From NCBI GenBank assembly GCA_964633205.1, contig CAZWFN010000123.1:1-19659 (forward strand): a stretch of DNA of 19,659 bases, in the 5' to 3' direction. Both the position numbers and the translations under genes were made by a program. Shown one piece after another: positions 9,301-14,665 of this stretch (the stretch's first letter is position 1; each line of letters starts with the position of its first letter). The notes beneath the pieces are model-generated. The model did no database searches and was not told the origin of the DNA. It saw only the letters and a list, made by a program, of their open reading frames with translations. This DNA comes from CAYVQE01 sp964633205 (GTDB lineage: Bacteria > Myxococcota > B64-G9).

Positions 9301-9418
9301 GTTGCGGCTGGCCACCCCCATCGGGCCGCTGGCCATCGACGCCGGCTTCAATCTGATGCCGGACGAATCGCGGGGCGAGAGCCCCTGGAACCTGCACTTC
9401 AACGTGGGCGTGTTCTGA
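6338..9418 (+). CDS. Omp85 (BamA/TamA family) outer-membrane protein with about seven POTRA domains
   Basis: A 1026-residue Omp85 protein. A signal peptide (residues 1-22) ends in AAAA. I delimit seven POTRA-like segments from repeated 'V..I.F.GN....' starts and 'F..R/GY....V' ends, at about residues 37-110, 111-187, 189-268, 269-347, 348-473, 474-560 and 561-636. The fifth carries a Pro/Gly-rich insertion of about 45 residues. The barrel occupies about 637-1026, with the lid-loop signature VRGF (900-903) and a C-terminal phenylalanine. E. coli BamA has five POTRA domains and TamA has three. Immediately downstream of tamB, it is the likely partner barrel. Cys residues sit in predicted barrel loops (776, 790, 917, 919, 928, 934). 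The GTG start lies 4 bp after the tamB stop with only a weak ribosome site, suggesting translational coupling. Whether it is a dedicated TamA or the genome's BamA cannot be told here. Confidence 0.9.
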   Translation: MTRLLSPWIGLALLVAAGAAAAPTGPVDPLAGHQGKRVLAVELRGHRQVGLSRAEGLRYVAIQPGDRFSLQAVRRSVKLLYHLGLFGQVRATAQPAAGGLRLIFHLSPKRRVLAVEVFGCQAIDAQDLLRLSRLERGDEYDHWKMEAGAADMRQLYARRGYRRARIVSKAEQDDSGDVWLRHFIQEGAPTRISRLWFRGQLRFERSRLERVIDLERGSVLSLDRLEAGLEALRDFYREQGYCEVRVRGPRLDPGLEARWEVVPIDVEPGPRIAFAFVGNRLFDDAQLRDALALEENKELDDYVLADLRQRLADRYRRAGHARVRVGSRVERDRRRRRKRITFVIREGPRVTVRAMEFVGNRAFDDAALRAYVNDAMVDAVPQPALGQPVDPGDMDPLGGHPAVGRPRPVDRPQGFLFELEPERIYLRRPVRQALEDIEDLYLSRGYLDVQLEPPVLYYADDGADLYLSFPVHEGPQTRVDSIAFSGNQAIPAEVLLAVADRLERFVRPGGPLDQYGVEMLRKELARSYAKRGYVFCRVRQEVAISEDRRRAEVVYHFDEGPRVRVGRVLLRGNLLTDEKVFHALLQLRPGELFTPERVNASQEGLLELRVFAGVDIKMLEPDRPEATKDVVVHVRERLGHHFTFAPGISSGEGVRMLLEYAHRNLFGYALESVNRARVNYQVFYPTGLVPDALRERFERMPFYEGLEWNLVSGLHWPRMWFLGRRLTGRLDLAGLRDHALSFDLTKVSITPGVDFDWADELSATVEYEIEYIDLSCPFKGAQTAVDFGPCGDSPSRWIRYDEGRLPLGSFRPEVSWDHRDNPFDPHRGLLMALRAELAHTLSAARPIFYLKLDGQVTGYLPLTRRTTLALSIRAGGLFHLLDESRTPSHKLFYLGGRNSVRGFGEENLIPADQAEACFCAEEAADGSCIGKRTCVSQGGNSYLTLKAEYRFPLLPDLLSGALFVDVGNLWVKTSNFDPSDLRPAAGIGLRLATPIGPLAIDAGFNLMPDESRGESPWNLHFNVGVF

Positions 9419-9425
9419 CGCCGCC

Positions 9426-10058
9426 TCACGGGACCACGGTGAAGTCCGACTCGAAGTTCAGGTCTTCCATCGAGCGCCACAGCTCGTCGAGGTCGTTGTA
9501 CATCACCACCACATCGTGCTTGCGGCCGGTGTGGTCCAGGGCGTGCTTTTTGAACACCGCCTCTTTCTTGAAGCCCATGCGCTGCAGCTGGGCGATGGTG
9601 TGCTGGTCGTCGGCGCGCACCAGCGACTGGATTTTCTCCACCCCGCGCTCGACGGCCCGGTCGTAGAGTTCGCGCAGCAGGATCTTGCCGAGCCTCTTCT
9701 TGCGGTATTTCCTGGCGATCACCATCCGGATCTCGGCCACGTGGGTCGACCAGCCGTGGCGTTCGGTGTGCAGCGTGCCATCGGCCGCCACCCGTTGGTG
9801 GCCCCCCTGGCGAACCAGCGCCAGCAATGGCAGCACCCGGTCGTAGTCGAGATTGGCACACCAGTTGGTGACCACCTCGCGCTGGGACACGTCATGTTTG
9901 AAAAACCGCCGATCGCGCCGGGCTAGATCGCGGAAGAATGAGAACAACCGATCGCGATCTTCAGGCCGCAGCGGCCGGATCTCGACCTTCTCGCCCTGGG
10001 CCAGCTCGAAGGTCTTGGGGTACTGGGAGAAGTCCATCAACTCGGGCGGGCGCTCCAT
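9426..10058 (-). CDS. GNAT-family N-acetyltransferase
   Basis: A 210-residue protein with a single GNAT fold. The N-terminal part (IRPLRPEDRDRLFSFFRDL) is a typical GNAT alpha1/alpha2 opening. Motif A, the acetyl-CoA phosphate-binding loop, is RKYRKKRLGKILL, followed by LYDRAVERGVEKIQSLV and a C-terminal IAQLQRMGFKKEA (motif B). The substrate cannot be predicted; similar domains acetylate protein lysines or small amines. The ATG at 10058 is chosen because GAGGTGA lies just upstream; a GTG two codons earlier has no ribosome site. The gene converges with the Omp85 gene, leaving 7 bp between stop codons. It lies 129 bp downstream of the PilZ gene on the same strand, with a strong hairpin in that gap. 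Confidence 0.85.
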   Translation of the reverse strand: MERPPELMDFSQYPKTFELAQGEKVEIRPLRPEDRDRLFSFFRDLARRDRRFFKHDVSQREVVTNWCANLDYDRVLPLLALVRQGGHQRVAADGTLHTERHGWSTHVAEIRMVIARKYRKKRLGKILLRELYDRAVERGVEKIQSLVRADDQHTIAQLQRMGFKKEAVFKKHALDHTGRKHDVVVMYNDLDELWRSMEDLNFESDFTVVP

Positions 10059-10077
10059 GTTCACCTCGTGAGACTCT

Positions 10078-10111
10078 ACACCCGACGCAAGACTTCGCTT
10101 GCGTCGGGTGT
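10078..10111. repeat. Perfect 14-bp inverted repeat (stem-loop)
   Basis: The arms 10078-10091 (ACACCCGACGCAAG) and 10098-10111 pair perfectly around the hexaloop ACTTCG. There is no T-run on either side. It lies between the PilZ stop and the GNAT start, 19 bp upstream of the GNAT start codon, so it could act as an mRNA processing or stability element or a weak terminator of the PilZ transcript. Confidence 0.7.
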
Positions 10112-10187
10112 TGGCTTAATCGTGCCCGCGCTATTGTGGTTGCATCCGTTTCGACCAATATGTTGTCGTTCGGCCATCACCATGCGC

Positions 10188-10541
10188 CTACTTGCCCTCG
10201 ACGATCTGCTCGATGAGCCGCATCGATTCTTCGTCGAAGTTGACGAACTCCACGCCCATGCCGTGCTCGGCATCCGGATCGTCCGGGTCGGGCTCGGCCA
10301 CCCGCACCACCCGGCCGAGACCCTCGATCAGCTTGGCGCCGTCGCGCAGGTAGAACTGCAGGTAGATCAGGCTGCCGACCTCGCGCGGCTGCTCGGTGCG
10401 GATGAACATGCCGCCAAAGCTGATGTTGGTCGAGTACTCGGCCAGAAAGTCGTCCAGCGTATCGAACCGGTACTGGATGAGCAGAGAGAGCGATACCCGC
10501 GGGTAGCGGCGGCGATCGTCGGCTGGCTTGCTGTCGCTCAT
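10188..10541 (-). CDS. PilZ-domain c-di-GMP-binding protein (TIGR02266-like)
   Basis: A 117-residue single-domain PilZ protein. The c-di-GMP motifs are visible: RRRYPR, with the RxxxR arginines at residues 11 and 15, and NISFGG, the [D/N]xSxxG motif, at 39-44. The pattern with 'L..Y.TNIS.GG.FIRT..P...G' and a closing 'GMGVEFV' resembles the myxobacterial paralogous PilZ subgroup TIGR02266. Such proteins act as cytoplasmic receptors that relay c-di-GMP levels to motility, exopolysaccharide or transcription partners; the partner is unknown here. The open frame runs further upstream, but the ATG at 10541 has a perfect GGAGGA six bases before it and is the clear start. A promoter is visible at 10575-10603, so the gene may be transcribed independently of radA. 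Confidence 0.88.
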   Translation of the reverse strand: MSDSKPADDRRRYPRVSLSLLIQYRFDTLDDFLAEYSTNISFGGMFIRTEQPREVGSLIYLQFYLRDGAKLIEGLGRVVRVAEPDPDDPDAEHGMGVEFVNFDEESMRLIEQIVEGK

Positions 10542-10574
10542 GGCGCATCCTCCAGACCTGTCGCGCAGGGCAGC

Positions 10575-10603
10575 AGAATAATCCAAGCCCGGCGGGCGGT
10601 CAA
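10575..10603 (-). promoter_or_regulatory. Sigma-70 promoter of the PilZ gene
   Basis: On the minus strand TTGACC (10603-10598) is followed, after exactly 17 bp, by TATTCT (10580-10575). These match the consensus at five and four of six positions. The expected transcript start is near 10568, giving a leader of about 27 nt that contains the GGAGGA site. Confidence 0.55.
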
Positions 10604-10616
10604 GCCCCCTGGAAGT

Positions 10617-10637
10617 GAAAACGCCGTTGCCGCGGCG
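10617..10637 (-). terminator. Possible intrinsic terminator after the selenoprotein gene
   Basis: On the minus strand CGCCG (10637-10633) and CGGCG (10626-10622) pair around CGGCAA and are followed by TTTTC. The stem is short, so the call is moderate. It begins 9 bp after the stop codon of the radA-linked lipoprotein gene, where a terminator would be expected. Confidence 0.45.
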
Positions 10638-10646
10638 GGTTGGCAG

Positions 10647-11726
10647 TCAGTCCGGCTCGGCTTCGGACCGCAGCTGGCTGCGGATGGCGCGCTGCAGACG
10701 GGCGTCGGCGGGCAGGTCGGCCGACAGCGGCCGCAACACCGCCCGAAAGCTGCTGGGGCCGCTCGCGGCGCGCAGCCGCCGCTTTAGCTCGGCTGCTCGT
10801 TCGGGCCGATCGGCGCCGATCCGCTGCAACTCGTGCTCGATGCGGTCGCGTTCCAGCACGTCGACCAGCGGCAGGACCTCGCGGCCGAGGCTGAGCGCGA
10901 TCAGTCCCAGGTACTCGCCGCGTTTGTAGGGCTGCAGCAGCAGGCTGTCGCCCACCCGGCGCGGGATCAAGATCATCCGGTCGTCGCCGGCGCCGAAGAT
11001 CAGGTGCAGCCCGGCGACCCGTTCGGCCAGCCGCTGGTCGGCCTCGATGCCCAGGTTGCTGAGCACCAGCACCAGCTCGGCGCGACCGGCCAACTCGTCG
11101 AGCGCCCGGCGGGCGGCGGCGATCGGCTCTTCGACCCGCAGCCCGGCGGGCAGGCCCGGCCGCTGGCCCACCAGCCCGATCAGACCCAGCCGCACGCCGC
11201 CCACCCGCTCGATGCGGCTGCTGGCCAGCGGCGGCGCTCGGCCGTCGTTGCGGGCCAGGTTGCTGGCCAGCAGCGCGATGCCGGCCTCGTCGGCCGCGGC
11301 CATCAGACGCTCGAGGCCGTAGCGCAGATCGAGCGTGCTCGGCGTCCAGACGTCTAGGCCCAACCGCCCCTGGGCGCGGATGATGAAGCCGGCCCGCGCA
11401 TCGGCCCGGCTGGCCGAGTCGTAGGGTGAGCGCCGGCGCGGATAGAGCATGTCGCCCGCATCGACCACCAACAAGGCCGGCCGCTGCCGGCGCATTCGGG
11501 CGAGCAGAACCGCTTTCTTGGCCAGACCGCCAAGCTTGCCGGCGCTTCACCCGCAGGGCTCGATCTCGCCCAGCAGGTTGGCCTGGTAGGCGATGGTCAG
11601 CTGCCGCGGGCCTTGGCGCTCGACCGCCGCCGGCTGCGGCCGGATGGCCGGGTTCGGCGTGGTCGCGTTGCAGGCGACCAGCAGCAGCGCGGCCGGCCAC
11701 AGCCGGAGCGCCGGCCGCGCCATCAT
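10647..11726 (-). CDS. Metallophosphatase-fold lipoprotein, predicted selenoprotein (Sec60, UGA readthrough)
   Basis: A 359-residue product if the in-frame TGA at 11549-11547 is read as selenocysteine. The N-terminus is a lipoprotein signal (lipobox LVAC, Cys19). Next comes QLTIAYQANLLGEIEPCG, then TGA at codon 60, then SAGKLGGLAKKAVLLARM and LLVVDAGDML, the expected order for a UshA-like calcineurin/5'-nucleotidase fold. As I recall the family, related proteins read EPCGC followed by a GGLARR-like stretch, so the TGA replaces the second Cys. A SECIS-type hairpin follows the TGA. The usual metal ligands look eroded: DxH reads AxL, GNHE is absent, and the late His motifs read SNLG and GAGDD. 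Phosphatase activity is therefore doubtful, and a redox or metal role of Cys58/Sec60 is more likely. The ATG overlaps the radA stop (ATGA). A nonsense mutation is the main alternative. The ATG at 11495 would yield a signal-less 282-residue fragment. Confidence 0.85.
11510..11542 (-). promoter_or_regulatory. Bacterial SECIS element (SelB-binding hairpin)
   Basis: On the minus strand the upper stem CUUGGC (11534-11529) pairs perfectly with GCCAAG (11522-11517) around the loop GGUCUG (11528-11523). Below it, a 3+3 internal loop and a lower stem of about four pairs (11542-11538 with 11513-11510, one bulge) extend the element. The loop starts 18 nt after the UGA and its first two bases are G. Published bacterial SECIS rules ask for a loop G at position 1 or 2 and 16-37 nt of spacing. 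The E. coli fdhF loop also contains GGUCU. Confidence 0.8.
11547..11549 (-). other. In-frame TGA, predicted selenocysteine codon
   Basis: This is codon 60 of the frame that begins at 11726. No other stop occurs in that frame until 10647, and sequence on both sides is recognisable as one family. The context is Glu-Pro-Cys-Gly-TGA-Ser-Ala-Gly-Lys. Confidence 0.85.
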
Positions 11727-13084
11727 CGAGGCTTCAGGGTCCATTCGGCCAACTCCTCCACGCTGCGCAGCGCCACCGGCGCCCGGCCGGCGGCGGCCGC
11801 CAGCTGCTCCGCGTTGCCGGCCGGCAGCACCAGCCGGCCGAAGCCCAGCCGGTCGGCCTCGGCGGCCCGCGCCGGCCCGGCCGGCACGGCGCGCACCTCG
11901 CCGGCCAGCCCGACCTCGCCGAACACGGCCAGATCGGCGGGCACCGGCCGGTCGTGCAGCGAGCTGAGCACGGCGGTGCACACGGCCAGATCGGCGGCCG
12001 GCTCATCCAGGCTGAGGCCGCCGGCCACGTTGAGAAACAGATCACAGCCGGCCAGCTGGGCCCCGGCCCGGCGCTCCAGCACCGCTGCCAGCAAGGCCAC
12101 CCGGTTGGGGTCGCAGCCCCAAGCGGTGCGCCGCGGTTGGGCCACCGGCGTCGGGCTGACCAGGGCCTGGACCTCGACCAGCAGCGGGCGGCTGCCGCGC
12201 AGGGTGCAGAAGACCACCGAACCCGGGCTGTGTCGCGGTCGATCGGCCAGGAAGGCGGCCGAGGGGTTGTCCACCTCGACCAGGCCGCGGCCGGTCATTT
12301 CGAACACGCCGATCTCGCTGACCGGCCCGTAGCGGTTCTTGTGCGCCCGGACCACCCGCAGCGACCGGCCCGGATCGGCCTCGAAGTACAGCACCGTGTC
12401 GACCAGGTGCTCCAGGGTGCGCGGCCCGGCCAGGGTGCCTTCCTTGGTCACGTGGCCGATCAAGAACAGCGGGATGGCGTGTCGCTTGCACAGCTCGACC
12501 AGCCGCGAGGCGGACTCGCGCACCTGGCTGACGCTGCCCGGCGCCGAGGGCAGGTCGCCGCAGCGCATGGTCTGGATCGAGTCGATGATCACCAGGCTCC
12601 AGTCGCGTTCGGCCACCACCGCGGCCGCGGCATCGCAGTCGGTGCCGGCCAGCAGTTCCAGGCCATCGAGCGCCAGCGCCAGCCGCTCGGCGCGTCCGCG
12701 CAGCTGCTGGTGCGACTCCTCTCCCGAGACGTAGAGCGCCGGGCGCTCGCTGTCGGCCAGCCCGGCGGCCACCTGCAGCAACAGGGTGGACTTGCCGATG
12801 CCCGGCTCGCCGCCGATCAGCACGGCGCTGCCGGGCACCAGCCCGCCGCCCAGCACCCGGTCGATCTCGGCCATCCGGCAGGAGCTCCGCTCGCGTTCGG
12901 CCAGTTCCACCTGGCCGGCGGGCACCGGCCGCGCTGCGGCCGGGCCGGCGGTGCGGGGTGTAGCGATCGCCGGGGCCTGTTCCTCGAGCGTGTTCCACTC
13001 GCCGCAGCCGGGGCACAGGCCGAGCCATTTTGGTTCGATGCGGCCGCAGTTGTTGCAGCGGTAGCGGGTCTTGGGACGGGCCAG
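11723..13084 (-). CDS. radA: DNA repair protein RadA, apparent CTG start
   Basis: A 453-residue RadA (E. coli RadA is 460), a RecA-like hexameric helicase that drives branch migration in recombinational repair. The zinc finger is CNNC...CPGC (Cys 10, 13, 24, 27). Walker A is GEPGIGKS (92-99) and Walker B is LVIIDSIQ (164-171). The RadA signature KNRFG reads KNRYG (249-253). The C-terminal Lon-protease-like domain includes NVAGGLSLDEPAADLAV. The first ATG/GTG/TTG in frame is the GTG at 12925, which would delete the zinc finger. Upstream codons reach an in-frame TAA without any standard start. A CTG at 13084 begins the perfect family N-terminus ARPKTRYRC and has GGAGAGGAGG just before it, so I use it. 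The stop overlaps the next gene's start as ATGA. The family call is certain; the CTG initiation is strongly supported by the sequence but unproven. Confidence 0.93.
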   Translation of the reverse strand: MARPKTRYRCNNCGRIEPKWLGLCPGCGEWNTLEEQAPAIATPRTAGPAAARPVPAGQVELAERERSSCRMAEIDRVLGGGLVPGSAVLIGGEPGIGKSTLLLQVAAGLADSERPALYVSGEESHQQLRGRAERLALALDGLELLAGTDCDAAAAVVAERDWSLVIIDSIQTMRCGDLPSAPGSVSQVRESASRLVELCKRHAIPLFLIGHVTKEGTLAGPRTLEHLVDTVLYFEADPGRSLRVVRAHKNRYGPVSEIGVFEMTGRGLVEVDNPSAAFLADRPRHSPGSVVFCTLRGSRPLLVEVQALVSPTPVAQPRRTAWGCDPNRVALLAAVLERRAGAQLAGCDLFLNVAGGLSLDEPAADLAVCTAVLSSLHDRPVPADLAVFGEVGLAGEVRAVPAGPARAAEADRLGFGRLVLPAGNAEQLAAAAGRAPVALRSVEELAEWTLKPR

Positions 13085-13111
13085 GGCTCCCTCCTCTCCG
13101 GGCGCCGGCCC

Positions 13112-13140
13112 AGTTTACCCGAGACCCTGACTGGAGTGAA
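13112..13140 (-). promoter_or_regulatory. Candidate radA promoter
   Basis: On the minus strand TTCACT (13140-13135) is followed after 17 bp by TAAACT (13117-13112), four of six matches each. It lies 28 bp upstream of the proposed CTG start. The match is modest. Confidence 0.4.
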
Positions 13141-13146
13141 CGTTTT

Positions 13147-13173
13147 GCCGTGCCCTTGGGTACGGCGTTTTTT
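13147..13173 (+). terminator. Intrinsic terminator-like hairpin in the divergent radA / sigma-54 activator gap
   Basis: GCCGTGCC (13147-13154) pairs with GGTACGGC (13159-13166) with one G-T pair and a tetraloop. It is followed by G and six T residues (13168-13173). Only the plus strand has the T-run. No plus-strand gene ends here, so it would stop rightward antisense transcription coming from radA. Confidence 0.6.
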
Positions 13174-13200
13174 GCCCGCCAGCCGGAGGCTGGCTATACT
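13172..13200 (+). promoter_or_regulatory. Sigma-70 promoter for the first FHA activator, near-leaderless
   Basis: TTGCCC (13172-13177), a 17-bp spacer and TATACT (13195-13200) match the consensus at four and five of six positions. The start codon is only 10 bp after the -10 box, so the mRNA would have a leader of about 0-4 nt. Its -35 overlaps the T-run of the upstream hairpin. Confidence 0.55.
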
Positions 13201-13209
13201 GGGCGGGCC

Positions 13210-14562
13210 ATGGCGAACGAGGACATCAAGACCGGCTCGGCGACCCGGGCCATCGAGGTCGAGTCGGGCCCGGGCCTCAGCTTGCAGCGCTGCGTGCTGG
13301 TGCAGGTCCAGGGGCCGGAGCCGGGCCAGGTGCATCCGCTGAACAAGGCCCGGACCACGGTCGGCAAGAGTCCCGAGGCCGATTTGCCGGTGGCCGACCT
13401 GACCGTCAGCCGGCAGCACTTCGAGGTGGTCGAGGAGCGCGGCCGCTACTTGATTCGCGACCTGGACTCGACCAACGGCACCGAGCTCGACGGCGCTCGG
13501 GTGCGCGAGGCCTACCTGCGTCCGGGCGCGACCATCAAGGCCGGCGAGGTGGTTTTCCGCTTCCAGACCGAATATGACGCCGTCCACATCCAACCCTCGG
13601 AGCGCAACCACTTCGGCGATATGATCGGCACATCGGTGCGCATGCGCGAGATTTTCGCCCTGCTGGAGAAGGTGGCCCCGTCCGATGCCACCGTACTGTT
13701 GTTGGGCCCCACCGGTACCGGCAAGGGCGCGGCCGCCCGGGCCATCCACCAGCATAGCCCGCGCGCCGAAGGCCCCTTCGTGGTGGTCGACTGCGGCGCG
13801 GTGGCCCGCAACCTGATCGAGAGCGAGCTATTCGGCCACGTCAAGGGGGCTTATACCGGCGCTACCGGCCAGCGCCAGGGGGCGCTGGAGCATTCCCACG
13901 GCGGCACCCTGTTTCTCGACGAGCTCGACGACCTGCCGCTCGATCTGCAGCCCAAGCTGCTGCGGGCCATCGAGGAGCGGGTCTTCGTGCGCCTGGGCGC
14001 CGGCCAGCCGCTGCCCTTCGACGTCCGGGTGATCGGGGCCAGCAAGGCCGACCTGTGGCGCGAGGTGGCCGCCGGGCGCTTCCGCGAGGATCTCTACTAC
14101 CGCCTGTCGGTGGTCACGGTGCACCTGCCCGCGCTGCGCGAGCGGCCCGAGGACATCCCGCCGCTGTTCGATCACTTCGCCGCCGACACCGGCATGCGCT
14201 TCGACGCCCTCGACGAGGGCGGACGGGCCCGCTGGCTCAACCACTCGTGGCCGGGCAATGTGCGCGAGCTGCGCAACGCGGTCGATCGCTCGCGGGCGCT
14301 GAGCGCCGACGGGCTGACCGCCGGCGCGGCTCTGGCGCCGGCCGCCGCGGCGGGTGGCGCCGGGCTGGTGCCCGACTACGGGCTGCCGTTCAAACAGGCC
14401 AAGGAACGCCTGCTCGAAGCCTTCGAGCGCGAGTACCTGCAGCGGCTGCTGGCGCGTTCCAGCGGCGGGGTGGCCGGCGCCGCCCGCGAGGCCGAGATCG
14501 ATCGCAAGTACCTCTACTCCCTGCTGGAGAAGCACGGCCTGGGCCGGCCCAAGAAGGGCTGA
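13210..14562 (+). CDS. FHA-domain sigma-54-dependent transcriptional activator (first copy)
   Basis: A 450-residue activator built from an N-terminal FHA domain (about residues 45-115, with SRQHFE and STNGT), a sigma-54 AAA+ ATPase domain (about 138-365) and a C-terminal Fis-type helix-turn-helix (about 415-445). FHA domains bind phosphothreonine, so input probably comes from a Ser/Thr kinase rather than a histidine kinase; no receiver domain is present. Walker A is GPTGTGKG (166-173), the sigma-54 contact loop is GAYTGA (213-218; usual GAFTGA), and the arginine-finger region is FREDLYYRL. The sensor I stretch reads GASKADL, where AATNxDL is usual. The open frame extends upstream to 13030 through non-homologous sequence; the ATG at 13210 gives the family N-terminus and sits 10 bp after a promoter. 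No clear ribosome site is seen, consistent with leaderless initiation. A sigma-54 promoter follows its stop by 5 bp. Confidence 0.92.
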   Translation: MANEDIKTGSATRAIEVESGPGLSLQRCVLVQVQGPEPGQVHPLNKARTTVGKSPEADLPVADLTVSRQHFEVVEERGRYLIRDLDSTNGTELDGARVREAYLRPGATIKAGEVVFRFQTEYDAVHIQPSERNHFGDMIGTSVRMREIFALLEKVAPSDATVLLLGPTGTGKGAAARAIHQHSPRAEGPFVVVDCGAVARNLIESELFGHVKGAYTGATGQRQGALEHSHGGTLFLDELDDLPLDLQPKLLRAIEERVFVRLGAGQPLPFDVRVIGASKADLWREVAAGRFREDLYYRLSVVTVHLPALRERPEDIPPLFDHFAADTGMRFDALDEGGRARWLNHSWPGNVRELRNAVDRSRALSADGLTAGAALAPAAAAGGAGLVPDYGLPFKQAKERLLEAFEREYLQRLLARSSGGVAGAAREAEIDRKYLYSLLEKHGLGRPKKG

Positions 14563-14567
14563 GCGGC

Positions 14568-14583
14568 TGGCACCGGCTCTGCT
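14568..14583 (+). promoter_or_regulatory. Sigma-54 (-24/-12) promoter of the Cys-rich lipoprotein gene
   Basis: TGGCACCGGCTCTGCT matches TGGCACG-N4-TTGCW with the invariant GG (14569-14570) and GC (14581-14582) exactly 10 bp apart. The predicted start is near 14594, leaving a leader of about 72 nt before the ATG at 14666. It lies 5 bp after the stop of a sigma-54 activator gene. Confidence 0.65.
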
Positions 14584-14665
14584 GTTGTTGACAGCTTCGG
14601 CGGGGCCGTGCTGGAATAGCTGCACCGCAAGGGAGTCCGTACGCGTTCACAAGGAGGCCGAACCC

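Noticed and set aside
9841..9860. TTGGCACACCAG as a sigma-54 promoter
   Set aside because: The -12 GC is missing at the required spacing and it lies within the GNAT gene.
11547..11549. Reading the TGA as an ordinary stop or pseudogene mutation
   Set aside because: The frame remains intact for 300 codons afterwards, the TGA replaces a Cys expected in CGC, and a SECIS-type hairpin follows at the right spacing. It remains the main alternative and is testable.
11426..13342. 638-residue plus-strand open frame opposite radA
   Set aside because: The translation is compositionally biased with no domain, while the opposite strand encodes an unmistakable RadA.
14540..14551. 12-bp palindrome TGGGCCGGCCCA as an enhancer for the promoter at 14568
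   Set aside because: It is inside coding sequence of very high GC and only 17 bp upstream of the -24 element, too close for an enhancer.
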